Below are positions 1 to 8,473 of a DNA stretch of 64,000 nucleotides, in pieces. The DNA lies in NCBI RefSeq assembly GCF_001700435.1, contig NZ_LYPC01000002.1:1-64000 (forward strand), read 5' to 3'. This DNA is from Paenibacillus pectinilyticus (GTDB taxonomy: Bacteria; Bacillota; Bacilli; Paenibacillales; NBRC-103111). The position numbers and the translations under genes are program-made. The first letter of the stretch is position 1. The number at the start of each line of letters is the position of its first letter. Below the pieces are notes generated by a model, which ran no database searches, was not told where the DNA came from, and saw only the letters and a list, made by a program, of their open reading frames with translations.

Positions 1-681
<681 letters not shown>

Positions 682-682
<1 letters not shown>

Positions 683-711
683 AAACCCGAGGCTACTCAC
701 CCTCGGGTTTT
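682..711. terminator. Bidirectional terminator between the collagen-like gene and the convergent cysteine-rich gene
   Basis: A perfect 11-bp stem (AAAACCCGAGG / CCTCGGGTTTT, 8-base loop) sits at the junction of two convergent genes. A-tract and T-tract flank it symmetrically, so it can end transcripts from both sides. It overlaps the last bases of both coding regions. Confidence 0.85.
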
Positions 712-1109
712 CTAAGATATTTGATTGTATAGCTGCCCCGGCCAACACGAACCTCATCCCCATTACATGTACATGCAATCGATAATCTTGAGATCGAGGG
801 CAGTACGAGGGAAACCTGTTGTGACTGCCTGATGGTTTGCGTAATTTCCTTCGTTTTCATGCGTATAATAGCGATCATATCGCAGTTCGTATCATTTTGA
901 ATCGTGACCGATGCGGACACGCATACGCCAATGGAGCGAAAATACGTTTGAAGCTTCTCATCACATTTTTGAAATATACTTCCGCACGCCTTCTCGAAAT
1001 CAACATACCTTCTGGAGGGATAGCACTTTCTTCTCTTCGGACGACTACAGCAGGAGGGCTTCATATTAACAATCGTCGTTTGTTTATTCGTTTGAATCGT
1101 CTTACTCAA
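693..1109 (-). CDS. Small cysteine-rich protein, possible ENA-like (DUF3992-type) spore appendage partner
   Basis: 138 residues from a TTG start at 1109, chosen because a strong GGAGGT lies 7 bases upstream; an ATG 21 bases further out has no such site. The N-terminal half is basic and cysteine-rich: a CC pair at residues 20-21, then single cysteines. The second half alternates like beta strands (VSASVTIQN, MIAIIRM, QQVSLVLPSISRLSIAC) and ends GRGSYTIKYLRK. This is the same overall plan as the ENA-like protein at 1349-1765: N-terminal CC, beta-sandwich, terminal strand ending in a Tyr-containing motif, and the same length. It may be a diverged ENA subunit (an Ena1C-like base or capping component), but sequence identity is low and the call is inference. 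It diverges from the ENA-like gene and converges on the collagen-like gene. Confidence 0.55.
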   Translation of the reverse strand: MSKTIQTNKQTTIVNMKPSCCSRPKRRKCYPSRRYVDFEKACGSIFQKCDEKLQTYFRSIGVCVSASVTIQNDTNCDMIAIIRMKTKEITQTIRQSQQVSLVLPSISRLSIACTCNGDEVRVGRGSYTIKYLRKPEGE

Positions 1110-1348
1110 GTTCAGCACCTCCGATCGCATATGTACATTAGGTTATACCCCATAGTACTGTCGGTCGCTTAAAAAGTAACAGGACAAACGTACAAATTTA
1201 GAAAATTGATGAATTCGTCCAAGTCAATGACTTCGGGCTTATTTGGCGTGGAAATGTGCGAATGGCACGGTCAATTAGCGTAGACAAGAGTCGACGATTT
1301 CCAATATTGATATAGAGTAGAAAAATAATCAATGGAAGAAGGGGTTTT
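1110..1348. promoter_or_regulatory. Divergent intergenic region of the putative spore appendage genes
   Basis: About 240 bases separate the divergent cysteine-rich gene and ENA-like gene. The region must hold both start sites and the ribosome site of the minus-strand gene (GGAGGT at 1117-1122). I see no convincing vegetative sigma-A pair. Mother-cell sigma-E or sigma-K control would fit the function, but I cannot assign boxes with confidence. Confidence 0.35.
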
Positions 1349-1765
1349 ATGAGTTGCCGTGGTGGCTCTAGTCGCAGCCCAATGGTTGCAGATAGTAACT
1401 TCTCGTGTTGTAGTCAAGTGACCTATGTCCAGGATCAAGTTTGTATCCCCCTTAATATAGTTGCTGTCGCAACTGCCATTACCCAGGATCTATACCGTTT
1501 AAACGTGAATCCCTTGAACCTATACGTATCAGGGACGATCTTAGTTGCCGCTGCACCTGCCGGGAGAGTTCTGACTGTAAACTTCTTCCTTGGCGGACCT
1601 ACGGGTACCCTGATTGAAACTGACACCCTAACCATAGGTACAGCTCTCGCTTTTACCAAAACCGGATTTGACACCATCCAATTAGAGGTCGCCGCTGGTG
1701 TTGGTATTACACCAAACATCACGGGAGAGCTTTGTGTAACCCCCCGCTACGCCATTAGTTCCTAG
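1349..1765 (+). CDS. ENA-like endospore appendage subunit (DUF3992 family)
   Basis: 138 residues from an ATG with the ribosome site GAAGAAGGGG. In S-type endospore appendage subunits (Ena1A/Ena1B, DUF3992), a flexible N-terminal connector carrying a CC pair disulfide-bonds to cysteines of neighbouring jelly-roll subunits, giving very stable spore fibres. Here: a flexible Ser/Gly-rich N-terminus, CC at residues 20-21, then YVQDQVC (C32), which matches the family's VQDKVC motif. A beta-rich core follows (LYVSGTILVAAAP, VLTVNFFLGGPTGT). The end, GELCVTPRYAISS with C129, matches the family's ELCxTxRYxxS ending. CC, C32 and C129 are the positions expected to cross-link. Next to a BclA-like collagen protein and a second cysteine-rich beta protein, a spore appendage locus is a reasonable inference. 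The family match comes from motif memory, not a search. Confidence 0.75.
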   Translation: MSCRGGSSRSPMVADSNFSCCSQVTYVQDQVCIPLNIVAVATAITQDLYRLNVNPLNLYVSGTILVAAAPAGRVLTVNFFLGGPTGTLIETDTLTIGTALAFTKTGFDTIQLEVAAGVGITPNITGELCVTPRYAISS

Positions 1766-1797
1766 GTTTGTTCATCCCCGAATCCATACCCAATGAA

Positions 1798-1836
1798 AAC
1801 GCCACACACAGAGCATCCCCGCTCTATCTGTGGCGT
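1798..1836. terminator. Terminator-like hairpin between the ENA-like gene and spoVIF-like gene
   Basis: AACGCCACA pairs with TGTGGCGTT around an inner AGAGC/GCTCT stem. It lies between two convergent genes. The T-tract is short on both strands, so termination efficiency is uncertain. Confidence 0.55.
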
Positions 1837-1857
1837 TCCCACTTCCCCACTATGCCC

Positions 1858-2145
1858 CTACCGGAATATTGACCAGAGTCGAATCAGATGAAACGTGTTA
1901 TTGGGATCAATCTTTTGTGCGAGAATAAACGTTAAAATCTGGTTCGTCTGGCTTCCGCTCAGCTTCTCACCAAAAATGCCAGCGGCAAGACCGATTAAAC
2001 GCGTGACCTTTGTTGTATTTTGTAAGTCAGCCTTCGTGACGCCCTGCAGCAGCATTTTGATGCGTTCCTTCACTTCTGGATTTTTCATCTTGAACTTCAC
2101 ACGCTCCACGAGCGCAGGATCGATGCCATATTGCTGATAACTCAT
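1858..2145 (-). CDS. spoVIF: Stage VI sporulation protein F-like protein
   Basis: 95 residues from the ATG at 2145 (MSYQQYGID), which has GGAGGT 6 bases upstream; a longer reading start at 2169 lacks a site. The protein is small, helical and basic, with no signal or membrane segment. The C-terminal motif AQKIDPNNTFHLIRLW is what I recall from Paenibacillus proteins annotated as SpoVIF (B. subtilis YjcC, needed for late coat assembly and spore resistance). Its place beside the ENA-like and BclA-like genes fits a sporulation cluster. The assignment rests on recalled family resemblance, as the B. subtilis protein itself is quite divergent. Confidence 0.6.
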   Translation of the reverse strand: MSYQQYGIDPALVERVKFKMKNPEVKERIKMLLQGVTKADLQNTTKVTRLIGLAAGIFGEKLSGSQTNQILTFILAQKIDPNNTFHLIRLWSIFR

Positions 2146-2286
2146 AGCCGCACCTCCGATACCCGTCATGCTCCTATCTTATGAGTGAAAGCCTGCAAAC
2201 TTGACTGAGACGACGTCATTAAGAAAAAGCCGTACAATACTTTTCATCGGACACAACCTTTTGCGGCCCCATCATCGGATATACAG

Positions 2287-2316
2287 ACAAAAACAGCCAC
2301 CGTCACCGGCAGCTGT
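2287..2316 (-). terminator. Rho-independent terminator of the DUF1294 gene
   Basis: On the minus strand ACAGCTGCCG pairs with CGGTGGCTGT (two G-U pairs, GTGA loop), followed by TTTTT. It lies just downstream of the minus-strand stop at 2326. Confidence 0.75.
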
Positions 2317-2325
2317 CCATTCGAT

Positions 2326-2592
2326 CTACATATAAATAGCAATAAGGATGACACAGATACAATTAAGCGCAATAAGCAGCGGAAATCCCACCACGAACGA
2401 AGTATGCTTCGTCTTATGACGCCACATTCGCATACCGAGCCAGCCACCGATCCCACCCCCGAGAGCAGCGAGTAGAAAAAGGCGCTTTTCGGGCACGCGG
2501 CGTCCGCCTTTTTTGGCTTGTCCTTTGTCATGGCCCATCTCAATAAACGTAATCAAATTCATCAATAATAAATAAATGAGTAAATAAGTCAA
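2326..2592 (-). CDS. DUF1294 family small membrane protein
   Basis: 88 residues, read from a TTG start with AAGGTG 8 bases upstream; an ATG ten codons in is the alternative. The central motif GRRVPEKRLFLLAALGGGIGGWLGMRMWRHKT is the DUF1294 signature (given in pieces: RRVPEKRL, GGWLGMRM, RHKTKHTSF). Hydrophobic segments lie at about residues 2-17, 36-53 and 64-86, so this is an inner-membrane protein with two or three helices. Function of the family is unknown. A terminator follows, and recG ends upstream, so it is probably its own transcription unit or the tail of the recG unit. Confidence 0.75.
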   Translation of the reverse strand: MTYLLIYLLLMNLITFIEMGHDKGQAKKGGRRVPEKRLFLLAALGGGIGGWLGMRMWRHKTKHTSFVVGFPLLIALNCICVILIAIYM

Positions 2593-2732
2593 TGGCGGTA
2601 CACCTTCGTTTCCATCAAAAATAGTACGGCTACACTCCTATCTTAAAAGGGAACACGCCAAGGGTCAACCTGTACCATTCCGTATAGCTGCCTTTCTTGT
2701 ACCTGACGGAACCCGCAACAAACAGCAAGCTG

Positions 2733-4781
2733 CTAATCCAACACTTCGCTGTCAAAAATATGAGCTCGCTCCAAATACGCCCGCAGCGGCATGTACGATG
2801 CACCCGTCCAGAAGGACGAGTCTCCGACAAGCTCAGCCGCGTCGTCACGCGCCTGTTCCATGATTTCGAAATCCGCCATCATATCGGCGATTCGGAACTC
2901 CGGCAACCCGCTCTGCTTCGTGCCGAAAAAATCCCCCGGCCCGCGCAGCTCCAGATCGCGCCGAGCGATCTCGAAGCCGTCGGTCGTCTCCGTCATCGCC
3001 TTCATGCGCTCCTTGCCGACCTCCGTCTTCGGGTCGGCGATGAGCACACAGAAGGACTGGTGCTCGCCCCGCCCGACCCGGCCGCGCAGCTGATGCAGCT
3101 GCGACAAGCCGAAGCGGTCGGCGTCGTAGATCACCATCAGCGTGGCATTCGGCACGTCCACGCCAACCTCGATCACCGTGGTCGACACGAGCGCCTCCAC
3201 GGTGCCTTCCTTGAAAGCGCGCATGATTGCTTCCTTCTCCTGCGCGCTCATACGACCGTGCAGCAAGCCGATCCGCATCTGCGGAAAATGCTGCTGCAGC
3301 TGAATGTGGACGTCGATCGCATTCTGCACGTCCAGCTTGTCCGACTCTTCGATGAGCGGACAGATCACGTACGCCTGCCGCCCTGCGGCCACCTCGCGCT
3401 GGATGAAGCCGAGCACACGCTCGAGCATCGCATGCTGCACCGCGTATGTTTTGATCGGCTTCCGGCCTTTCGGCAGCTCACGCAGCGTCGAAACGTCCAT
3501 ATCGCCGAACGCTGTAATCGCCAGCGTCCGCGGAATCGGCGTCGCCGTCATCGTCAGCACGTCTGGATTCATCCCTTTGCGCCGCAGAATGCTGCGCTGA
3601 TTGACCCCGAAGCGATGCTGCTCATCGGTCACAACCAACCCTAGCTGGCGGAAATACACATCCTCTTGAATGAGTGCATGCGTCCCAACCAGCACGTGGA
3701 TCAAGCCCATTTGCAGCGAGGCCAGCAGATCTCGCCGTTGGCGATCCGTTGAACTTCCCGTCAACAAGGCGACCTGCAGCCCGTACGGCTCAAATAACGT
3801 GCTGAGCGAGCGATTATGCTGCTCAGCAAGAATCTCCGTCGGCACCATCAGGGCGCCTTGGTAGCCCGCCGTCACCGTCGCGTAGAGGCCTATGGCCGCG
3901 ACGATCGTCTTCCCTGCACCGACATCGCCCTGCAGCAGTCGGTTCATCGCATACGGCTCCTGCATGTCATGCAGGAGCTCACCGACGACCTTCTTCTGCG
4001 ACTCCGTCAGCTGGAAGGGGAGCGCGCGCACGAACGCGCGGACAGCAGGCAGATCGACCCCCTGCTTCAAACCATCCGTGCGGCTGCGCGTCACCGCTCG
4101 ATAAGCCTGGAGCTTGAGCTGGAATAGGAACAGCTCCTCATACACCATGCGCCTGCGGGCCTGCTTGCCCTCCTCCACGCCGCTCGGCGTGTGGATGACA
4201 GCCAGCGCCTTGCTGCGCGGCATGAACCCGTACCTGTCGGTAAGGACAGGCGGCAGCACTTCACGAATCATCGCGTTGTACTGTGTCAGCGCCTGTCCTA
4301 TGATTTTACGCATCCACTTCTGCGTAATAGAGCCTGCAACCGAATATACCGGCTGGATCGTGCCGGAATTCGAATCCCCTTGTCCGGGAAATTCCGAATC
4401 GGACACACTCATTTGCCGCCGTTTGGCGTCCCATTTACCAGTCAGCAGAATCTCCTGCTGTGGCCGCAAGCGGTCCTTCAAGAAGTGGCGGTTAAACCAC
4501 ACCGCCGTCAAAAGAAAATCATCAACCATCACCTTGCAGGATAGTCGAGATTTGCCGCTGTAGCGCTGCAGCACCGGCTCGCCAATGATATAGCCCTTTA
4601 CCGTGACGCGGTCGCCATCCTTGACACTTGCTAGATCGCGTACCGTGTAGTCTTCATAACGGAAAGGGACATACTCCAGTAAATCCATAACCGTAAAAAC
4701 GCCCATGGCGTTTAGCTCAAGTGCTTTTTGAGCGCCAACTCCATGGACTTCACGAACTTCAATTTGATTTAAATCCATCAC
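2733..4781 (-). CDS. recG: ATP-dependent DNA helicase RecG
   Basis: 682 residues, normal for RecG, which remodels stalled replication forks and Holliday junctions. An N-terminal wedge/OB domain (about residues 50-160) precedes helicase motifs: Walker A GDVGAGKT near residue 287, TDEQHRFG, TATPIPRT, and RGRVGRGEHQSFC in motif VI. The RecG C-terminal motif (LRGPGDFFGTKQSG) is intact. The start is GTG at 4781, with ATG at 4778 directly after; the upstream degV stop (TAA) abuts it, so the two are cotranscribed and probably coupled. The second half of the gene is visibly more GC-rich than its neighbours, which creates long antisense open frames that are not genes. Confidence 0.97.
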   Translation of the reverse strand: MMDLNQIEVREVHGVGAQKALELNAMGVFTVMDLLEYVPFRYEDYTVRDLASVKDGDRVTVKGYIIGEPVLQRYSGKSRLSCKVMVDDFLLTAVWFNRHFLKDRLRPQQEILLTGKWDAKRRQMSVSDSEFPGQGDSNSGTIQPVYSVAGSITQKWMRKIIGQALTQYNAMIREVLPPVLTDRYGFMPRSKALAVIHTPSGVEEGKQARRRMVYEELFLFQLKLQAYRAVTRSRTDGLKQGVDLPAVRAFVRALPFQLTESQKKVVGELLHDMQEPYAMNRLLQGDVGAGKTIVAAIGLYATVTAGYQGALMVPTEILAEQHNRSLSTLFEPYGLQVALLTGSSTDRQRRDLLASLQMGLIHVLVGTHALIQEDVYFRQLGLVVTDEQHRFGVNQRSILRRKGMNPDVLTMTATPIPRTLAITAFGDMDVSTLRELPKGRKPIKTYAVQHAMLERVLGFIQREVAAGRQAYVICPLIEESDKLDVQNAIDVHIQLQQHFPQMRIGLLHGRMSAQEKEAIMRAFKEGTVEALVSTTVIEVGVDVPNATLMVIYDADRFGLSQLHQLRGRVGRGEHQSFCVLIADPKTEVGKERMKAMTETTDGFEIARRDLELRGPGDFFGTKQSGLPEFRIADMMADFEIMEQARDDAAELVGDSSFWTGASYMPLRAYLERAHIFDSEVLD

Positions 4782-5642
4782 TTACACCGTACCTACGAAG
4801 GCTGCAATGGTACCAGGTCCGGCGTGTGCGCCAATAACAGGACCTAAGGTAATGTATGCCACATGCTCCACATTAAACCGCTGCACGATAGCCTCACGCA
4901 GCCCCTCCGCACCTTCCAGATTATTAGCATGAGCGATGTGAAGCGTCCGAATCGTCTTGTCAGACAAATCTGCCGCCAACAGCTCAAGAATGCGTGCAAT
5001 CGCTTTTTTGTTACCGCGAACTTTATCAATAACCGTGACTTCACCTGTCCGCTCCAAGGAAAGAATAGGCTTAATGTTCAATAAAGAGCCTAGCAATGCC
5101 GATGCCTTGCCAATTCTGCCTCCCTTTTGAAGAAACTCCAGCGTGTCGACAAGAAAATAAATGTAATACTGATCTCTTATTCTCTGTACAAGATCGAGAA
5201 TTTCCTGAACACTCTTCCCTGCCCGAGCTGCCTCGACAGCAGCGACTACCTGAGCACCGATCCCGTAGGAAGCTGAACAAGAATCAACAACGTGAACCCT
5301 GCCGACTTGATCTCCTTCAAGCAAGGAAGCAGCCAGCTCCGCCGTTCCGAACGTTCCACTTAACACAGAAGACAAATGAATCGAAATTACCTCGGTATCT
5401 GGCTCTTCCAACAACCTTTGATAGAAGTTCAGAAACTCCCCGGGGGACGGGGTTGACGTCGACGGAAAATGTGAGGATGACCCCAGCTTCCGATAGAAAT
5501 CCTCCGACTGCAACGTCACCGCATCCAAATACTGTTCTTCACCAAAATTAATTTTGAGCGGCACCATTTCGATGTTCAACGCTTCTCTGACAGCCAAAGG
5601 GATATCGGCTGTACTATCCGTTACAATACGAATGTTTGTCAC
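4782..5642 (-). CDS. degV: DegV family fatty-acid-binding protein (FakB-type)
   Basis: 286 residues from GTG at 5642, chosen because GGAG lies 8 bases upstream; a GTG three codons earlier has the site directly abutting it. DegV/FakB proteins bind a fatty acid and present it to the kinase FakA for phosphorylation. Visible family signatures: VTDSTADIP at the N-terminus, STSTPSPGEFLNFY, HLSSVLSGTF, VVDSCSASYGIG, FLQKGGRIGKASALLGSLLNIKPIL, and the C-terminal GPVIGAHAGPGT. It lies 64 bases downstream of fakA, on the same strand, and is contiguous with recG. A functional FakA-FakB pair is a sound inference; the preferred fatty acid cannot be read from sequence. Confidence 0.92.
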   Translation of the reverse strand: MTNIRIVTDSTADIPLAVREALNIEMVPLKINFGEEQYLDAVTLQSEDFYRKLGSSSHFPSTSTPSPGEFLNFYQRLLEEPDTEVISIHLSSVLSGTFGTAELAASLLEGDQVGRVHVVDSCSASYGIGAQVVAAVEAARAGKSVQEILDLVQRIRDQYYIYFLVDTLEFLQKGGRIGKASALLGSLLNIKPILSLERTGEVTVIDKVRGNKKAIARILELLAADLSDKTIRTLHIAHANNLEGAEGLREAIVQRFNVEHVAYITLGPVIGAHAGPGTIAAFVGTV

Positions 5643-5706
5643 TGGGCTCACTCCATTTCAAGAATTTACTACGCTCGCTCGCTCGTTAGCCTGCCTGTAC
5701 GCTTCG

Positions 5707-7449
5707 TTATTCTACTGAGAACAGGTACGCATACAATGGCTGTCCACCAGGATGCAGCTCGATTTCCATGTTCGGGTGCATCGTCTGAATGAAAGATTCC
5801 AGCTCCGCAGTTCCTTCTTCTGTCGCATCTTCGCCCGTCAAGATCGTTACAATTTCGCTGCCTTCATCAATCATTTCATCCAGCAGTTTTTTGCATGCGT
5901 CCATCAGACTTGGCTGTGAGGAAACAATGCGGCCATCTTGAATCCCGATAAAATGACCTTGTTTAATATCGATACCGTCCATATTCGTGTCGCGTACCGC
6001 GTAAGTCACTTGACCCGATTTCACACGACGAAGGGATTCATTCATCGCGTCCGTATTCGCCGCCGCATTCGCCTTCTCTTGGAAAGCTAGAATCGCCGCA
6101 AGCCCCTGCGGAATCGATTTGGATGGGATCACAATGAGTGTTTTGTTATCAACCAGATCCACTGCTTGCTGCGCAGCTAGAATAATGTTCGAATTGTTCG
6201 GAAGCACATAGATCGTGTCCGCATCAATACGGTTTACGGCATTCACAATATCCTCTGTGCTTGGATTCATCGTTTGCCCGCCTGACAGCACGACATCAAC
6301 GCCCACGCTCGTTAAAATATCAATGATCCCGTCACCTAGCGCAACTGCAACGAAGCCATACGGCTTATTCGCTGCTGCAGCCGCAGAACTCGTAGGAATG
6401 GCAACAGGTGCCTCGTACCCGTGTGTCACATCTTCCAATATATGTGAATGCTGATCGCGCATATTTTCGATTTTGATACGGCTCAAAGCCCCATAATTCA
6501 TCGCTTGATTCATAACCTCGCCCGGATACTCCGCGTGAATATGAACTTTCACCAGTTCCTCATCAGCCACAACAAGGAGCGAATCTCCTAGCTTACTAAG
6601 CTGATCACGGAATGTGCCCTCATCAAACGTAAAGCCCTTGACCTTCCCAGGGACAATCGTCAGCATGAATTCTGTGCAATAGCCGAATTCGATATCTTCC
6701 GTGGCTAAATGCGCTTGCGCCGGCAGATGAGCATGTGCTTCCTTCGCCAAGTTCATCCCAGGCAGAAGTGATACTTCCCCTAGCAGATTCGTGTCCATCG
6801 TAGCGAAGTCCTCATCAACTTGTACCAAACCGCCGCTTAACGACGACACGAAGCCTTCATAAACACATACAAGGCCTTGGCCCCCTGCATCCACAACGCC
6901 GACTTGTTTCAGAATCGCAAGCTGATCCGGGGTTTTTGCAAGTGCTTCCTTCGCTTTGCTCAGAACCTCGTTCATCAGATCCAATACGTCGCTGCTGCGG
7001 CGATATTGGACGGCATGCTTCGCCGCTTCTTTGGATACGGTTAAAATGGTGCCTTCAACTGGCTTCACAACAGCCTTGTAGGCTGTTTCTACGCCTTGTT
7101 GCAGCGCAGCCGCGAATTGCTGGCTATTCACACTATCTAAATCATGCACATGTTTCGCGAATCCGCGGAACAATTGCGATAAAATGACACCTGAATTGCC
7201 TCTTGCGCCCATCAGTAACCCTTTGGACAATGCATCAGCTGCTTTCCCAATATGAGAAGATGGCTTCTTCTTCAGTTCCTCACAGCCTGCTGTGAGTGTT
7301 AAATTCATGTTGGTGCCAGTGTCTCCGTCGGGTACAGGGAAAACGTTCAATCCATTAACCTTATCTACATTCCTGCGAAGGTTATCCGCACCCGCCAAGA
7401 CCATGGCAGTGAAGTCATTTCCATTTATTGAAATAAAGCGCTTACTCAA
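5707..7449 (-). CDS. fakA: Fatty acid kinase FakA / YloV (DAK2-domain protein)
   Basis: 580 residues, near the usual ~550. FakA phosphorylates fatty acids held by FakB/DegV so that PlsX can pass them into phospholipid synthesis. The N-terminal Dak phosphatase/kinase-like domain has NVFPVPDGDTGTNM (metal and ATP site), GARGNSGVILSQ and DAGGQG. A DegV-like middle domain and a C-terminal DAK1-like domain (residues ~330-580) follow. The start is TTG at 7449 with AAGGGGA about 6 bases upstream. It sits between the Asp23 gene (29-base gap) and degV. Confidence 0.93.
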   Translation of the reverse strand: MSKRFISINGNDFTAMVLAGADNLRRNVDKVNGLNVFPVPDGDTGTNMNLTLTAGCEELKKKPSSHIGKAADALSKGLLMGARGNSGVILSQLFRGFAKHVHDLDSVNSQQFAAALQQGVETAYKAVVKPVEGTILTVSKEAAKHAVQYRRSSDVLDLMNEVLSKAKEALAKTPDQLAILKQVGVVDAGGQGLVCVYEGFVSSLSGGLVQVDEDFATMDTNLLGEVSLLPGMNLAKEAHAHLPAQAHLATEDIEFGYCTEFMLTIVPGKVKGFTFDEGTFRDQLSKLGDSLLVVADEELVKVHIHAEYPGEVMNQAMNYGALSRIKIENMRDQHSHILEDVTHGYEAPVAIPTSSAAAAANKPYGFVAVALGDGIIDILTSVGVDVVLSGGQTMNPSTEDIVNAVNRIDADTIYVLPNNSNIILAAQQAVDLVDNKTLIVIPSKSIPQGLAAILAFQEKANAAANTDAMNESLRRVKSGQVTYAVRDTNMDGIDIKQGHFIGIQDGRIVSSQPSLMDACKKLLDEMIDEGSEIVTILTGEDATEEGTAELESFIQTMHPNMEIELHPGGQPLYAYLFSVE

Positions 7450-7477
7450 AGTGATTCCCCTTCCTGGTTACGGGCTT

Positions 7478-7837
7478 TTATTTGGCTACTCGAACGCCTT
7501 GAACAAAAATATTCACGTCGTCCACTTGCAGCCCTACAACTTCATTTAAAATATATTTGACTTTCGTTTGGACATTCCCTGCTACTACGGATATTTTGGT
7601 TCCATAGCTGACAATAATATAAAGATCAATTTCGAGTCGTCCATTTTCTCGGCGAACTTCGACACCGCGGCTTAAATTATCTCGACCTAACAGTTCAGCT
7701 ATACCATCCTTCAATTGCTTTCTCGTTGCCATGCCTACAAGACCATAGCAATCTAGTGCAGCAGATCCTGCCAGAGTTGAAATCACTTCATTGGTAATAT
7801 ACACTTTTCCATACTCGGTTGTGAGTTCAATCGGCAT
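7478..7837 (-). CDS. yloU: Asp23/Gls24 family envelope stress response protein (YloU)
   Basis: 119 residues of the Asp23/Gls24 (DUF322) family: TEYGKVYITNEVISTLAGSAALDCYGLVGM at the N-terminus (seen as KVYITNEVISTLAG), then LEIDLYIIVSYGTKI and TKVKYILNEVVGLQVDDVNIFVQGV. These small cytosolic or membrane-associated proteins are linked to envelope homeostasis; the molecular role is not settled. It is the first gene of the minus-strand fakA-degV-recG unit and diverges from rpmB across ~250 bases. A second, separate Asp23 protein lies at 49891-50268. Confidence 0.92.
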   Translation of the reverse strand: MPIELTTEYGKVYITNEVISTLAGSAALDCYGLVGMATRKQLKDGIAELLGRDNLSRGVEVRRENGRLEIDLYIIVSYGTKISVVAGNVQTKVKYILNEVVGLQVDDVNIFVQGVRVAK

Positions 7838-7933
7838 TATGTAACAACTCCTTCAAGTTTCGCTATACCAAGACTAATCTTCATTGTACTATAACATACT
7901 TCATAAATAAACGGCAAAAATGAAGCTAATTCG

Positions 7934-7963
7934 TTGACTAGGCTCCTTTTGCTATGCTATTAT
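7934..7963 (+). promoter_or_regulatory. Sigma-A-like promoter of rpmB
   Basis: TTGACT at 7934-7939 and TATTAT at 7958-7963 with an 18-base spacer. It leaves a leader of about 115 bases before the rpmB start, long enough for regulation, though I see no recognised element in it. Confidence 0.65.
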
Positions 7964-8087
7964 GTTTAAGTGTGTTTTTGCTGGTTGCAATCCGCGTATC
8001 ACAAGATTTAATTTGAGGAATACTGTCATGTCAAGCTTAGGCTTGCCACCCAGGCTTCTTTGTATACTGCCGAAGGAGGTGTCAAAC

Positions 8088-8276
8088 ATGTCCCGCAAAT
8101 GTTTCATTACAGGTAAAAGTCCTAGTTCAGGAAATCACGTGTCCCACGCTAACAATAAAAACAAGCGTACTTGGGGAGTTAACGTTCAAAAGGTTCGCAT
8201 CCTCGTTGATGGTAAACCGAAACGGGTTTACGTAAGTACTCGTGCGTTGAAATCCGGAAAAGTGGCTCGCGTTTAA
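8088..8276 (+). CDS. rpmB: 50S ribosomal protein L28
   Basis: 62 residues from ATG at 8088 with a near-perfect AAGGAGGTG ribosome site. The sequence [10 protein letters not shown], then [14 protein letters not shown] and [14 protein letters not shown], is typical bacterial L28. A single Cys remains at position 5, so this is not an intact zinc-ribbon (C+) form. It is the only plus-strand gene within this minus-strand core block and is flanked by its own promoter and a strong terminator. This matches the B. subtilis arrangement, with spoVM opposite. Confidence 0.97.
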   Translation: MSRKCFITGKSPSSGNHVSHANNKNKRTWGVNVQKVRILVDGKPKRVYVSTRALKSGKVARV

Positions 8277-8314
8277 TCGTAGCTGCGGATACTTAACTTA
8301 CTTATGTGAATGAC

Positions 8315-8342
8315 AAAAAGCACCTTAATCGGTGCTTTTTTT
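8315..8342 (+). terminator. Rho-independent terminator of rpmB
   Basis: AAAAAGCACC pairs with GGTGCTTTTT (6-base loop), and T's continue to 8342. It also lies downstream of spoVM on the opposite strand and may serve both. Confidence 0.9.
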
Positions 8343-8377
8343 GCATTCCTGGGAGAATGGCGTAAGTATGGGCAACC

Positions 8378-8458
8378 TTAGTTTTTACTAAACGTATTAA
8401 GTACGGCTTTTACGAATCCTCCCAAAAATCTCGGCAGTTTGATTGTGTAGAATTTCAT
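8378..8458 (-). CDS. spoVM: Stage V sporulation protein M (26 residues)
   Basis: A 26-codon gene too small for routine ORF calling. The translation starts MKFYTIKLPRFLGGF and continues VKAVLNTFSKN, which is clearly SpoVM. SpoVM is an amphipathic helix that recognises the convex curvature of the forespore membrane and anchors SpoIVA to start coat and cortex assembly. The Pro at position 9 and the KLPxFLGGFV core, both known to matter, are present. An AAGGAGGGG ribosome site precedes the ATG at 8458. It lies between rpmB (convergent) and the rpe unit, as in B. subtilis. Expression is expected from a mother-cell promoter; a CTTACAAT box near 8499-8506 (minus strand) resembles a sigma-E -10 element, but the -35 is not clear. 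Confidence 0.95.
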   Translation of the reverse strand: MKFYTIKLPRFLGGFVKAVLNTFSKN

Positions 8459-8473
8459 TCTCTACCCCTCCTT

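Noticed and set aside
837-1172. 111-codon plus-strand open frame opposite the cysteine-rich gene
   Set aside because: No ribosome site. The minus-strand frame has GGAGGT at proper spacing and a terminator.
2244-2543. 99-codon minus-strand open frame overlapping the DUF1294 gene
   Set aside because: It is in another frame of the same DNA. The DUF1294 motif is in the 2326-2592 frame, and this frame extends past the terminator.
2697-3644. 315-codon open frame antisense to recG
   Set aside because: It has no ribosome site and follows the GC-rich third-position pattern of recG, whose motifs are intact.
5096-5551. 151-codon plus-strand open frame antisense to degV
   Set aside because: No ribosome site, no recognisable motif, and degV family motifs are complete on the other strand.
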